The notes beneath the pieces are model-generated. The model was given only the letters and a program-made list of their open reading frames with translations. It had not been told where the DNA came from and did no database searches. A DNA stretch of 13,665 nucleotides, taken from contig DFBQ01000230.1 of assembly GCA_002367355.1 (NCBI GenBank), positions 1 through 13,665 of the forward strand, written 5' to 3'. Below, in pieces: positions 12,713-13,665 of the stretch. Numbering within the stretch: position 1 is the first letter of the stretch; each line of letters opens with the position of its first letter. This DNA is from Deltaproteobacteria bacterium UBA3076. Lineage in GTDB: Bacteria > Desulfobacterota > Dissulfuribacteria > Dissulfuribacterales > UBA3076. Both the position numbers and the translations under genes were made by a program.

Positions 12713-13516
12713 TCACTGCCCGGCAAGGGCTGAACGGACTGCATCCAGGTCCTCCGGTGTGTCCACTTCCAGCGGGGCCTCTTCCACCCTCACTACTCCT
12801 ATCGAATAGCCATTTTCAAGGACCCTGAGCTGTTCCAGTCGTTCTATCTGTTCCAGTCTTCCAGAAGGGAGAGTAACAAAGGTCTGAAGGAAATTCTGCC
12901 TATAGGCGTATAGGCCCAGGTGCCTGAGATAGTCATGGCCTGATCCTTTGGGCAGGTCTCCCACTGTATCAGCGTCTCTGTAGTATGGAATCATGGCCCT
13001 GGAGAAGTAGAGGGCCTTCCGGTTATTGTCCACTACCACCTTAACCCGGTTGGGATTCAGGGCCTCCCGGGCCTCAAGAGGACATGCAGGAGTTGTCATT
13101 GCAACTTCAGGCACATCAAGGAGCATTTTTATAATTTCAACTACTGGTCGCGAATCAAGCAGGGGCTGGTCTCCCTGGATATTAACCACGACATCATTGT
13201 CTGAAAGTTCAAGAAGCCTTGCCACCTCTGCAATCCGGTCCGTCCCGGAAGGATGGCCGGGGTCTGTCATAAAAACCGTTCCACCGGCTGTTTCCACGCA
13301 CTCTGCAATTCTCGAATCATCAGTTGCCACTACTACCTGGTCAATGCCGGGGACCTCCAGTGCCCTCTGGTACACATGGAGAATCATGGGGCTGCCCTGA
13401 ATCTTTGCAAGGGGTTTCCCCGGAAATCTGGATGAGCCAAAACGTGCCGGGATTATGGCAAACACTTTGATTTGGTGATTTGGTGATCGGGTGATTGGGT
13501 GATTGGGAAGATTCAT
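12713..13516 (-). CDS. kdsB: 3-deoxy-manno-octulosonate cytidylyltransferase (CMP-Kdo synthetase)
   Basis: 267 residues from ATG 13516, or 250 from GTG 13465. Motifs: FAIIPARFGSSRFPGKPLAK (19-38), VVVATDD (61-67), NIQGDQPLLD (112-121), YFSRAMIPY (170-178), HLGLYAYR (199-206) and LEVDTPEDLDAV (249-260). It activates Kdo with CTP for lipid A core synthesis, which agrees with lptD in the window. ATG 13516 has AGGT at 7 nt but its first 15 or so residues (NLPNHPITRSPNH) are encoded by an 8-nt tandem repeat and match no KdsB. GTG 13465 fits the usual length (about 250) but has no ribosome site. I give the longer form because of the better initiation signal; the true start is open. Confidence 0.95.
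   Translation of the reverse strand: MNLPNHPITRSPNHQIKVFAIIPARFGSSRFPGKPLAKIQGSPMILHVYQRALEVPGIDQVVVATDDSRIAECVETAGGTVFMTDPGHPSGTDRIAEVARLLELSDNDVVVNIQGDQPLLDSRPVVEIIKMLLDVPEVAMTTPACPLEAREALNPNRVKVVVDNNRKALYFSRAMIPYYRDADTVGDLPKGSGHDYLRHLGLYAYRQNFLQTFVTLPSGRLEQIERLEQLRVLENGYSIGVVRVEEAPLEVDTPEDLDAVRSALAGQ
13471..13507. repeat. 8-bp tandem repeat in the kdsB 5' end
   Basis: About 4.6 copies of TTTGGTGA/TCGGGTGA/TTGGGTGA in phase. It lies between the upstream ATG and the conserved start of KdsB and is read through as PNHPITRSPNH. Confidence 0.85.
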
Positions 13517-13578
13517 GTGATTTACCTGACACGGACAAGCCGGAATGTTGTTTTATTTCGCGTTTTCAATCTTTCGTG

Positions 13579-13633
13579 TTTTCGTGATTATGTTTCACAA
13601 TTTTCTGCCGGAAAAAACACAAAATTACGAAAA
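13579..13633. repeat. Imperfect inverted repeat upstream of kdsB
   Basis: 13579-13593 (TTTTCGTGATTATGT) and 13619-13633 (ACAAAATTACGAAAA) are complementary at 13 of 15 positions. Adjacent TTTCGTG copies at 13572-13588 give a short-period look. Nothing coding is visible in 13517-13665; kdsB transcription must start here or beyond the window, but I find no convincing promoter. Confidence 0.45.
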
Positions 13634-13665
13634 TAAGTAATTTCTGGCATCCTTCATTTTGTAGT

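Noticed and set aside
12313..12744. 143-codon ORF on the - strand as a protein gene
   Set aside because: It is a chance fusion: kdsB end, repeat tract, four-helix-bundle remnant and REP-encoded PAFAGMT/FPRRRESI peptides. Only the remnant is kept, as a pseudogene.
13471..13507. CRISPR array
   Set aside because: The unit is 8 bp with no spacers; it is a simple tandem repeat.

Overview
The window looks like a chromosomal segment of a Gram-negative (diderm), probably deltaproteobacterial (Desulfobacterota) genome. I infer this from the gene order rpsF-rpsR-DUF2232-rplI-dnaB, from two lipopolysaccharide genes (lptD, kdsB), from the M50 protease-trpS-scpA order, and from abundant short palindromic and 7-8-nt intergenic repeats. 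The taxonomic call is inference from family knowledge, not a search. Nearly all coding space is core genome. I do not see a defence island, prophage, CRISPR array or unknown multi-gene system; the unusual material lies in the intergenic DNA and its encroachment on gene ends.

Layout, + strand (1-9760): the 3' end of rsmA (ksgA); a roughly 110-bp palindromic element; a leader with a possible S6:S18-type hairpin; then a long co-directional run: rpsF, rpsR, a DUF2232 membrane protein, rplI, dnaB, rsmG, a CDP-archaeol-synthase-like membrane protein, a PHP phosphoesterase and lptD. The first part serves ribosome assembly and replication; the last part suggests lipid and envelope work. After a 265-bp gap comes a monocistronic YeeE/YedE-family transporter with three Cys motifs of the thiosulfate (TsuA-like) type, ended by a strong bidirectional terminator.

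Layout, - strand (9846-13516, convergent with the above): kdsB (CMP-Kdo synthesis) lies furthest upstream. Next is a debris zone with the N-terminal remnant of a four-helix-bundle (23S rRNA intervening-sequence-type) protein, cut off by a 149-bp element with 16-bp terminal inverted repeats around a perfect 26-bp inverted repeat. Then comes a tight operon: site-2 protease (M50), trpS, scpA. scpA starts inside trpS at a TTG codon, and no scpB follows within the window.

The most distinctive theme is that short-period (7-8 nt) repeat tracts of several unrelated sequences sit in most intergenic gaps. Two of them run into coding sequence: the first residues of KdsB and the last residues of ScpA are repeat-encoded.
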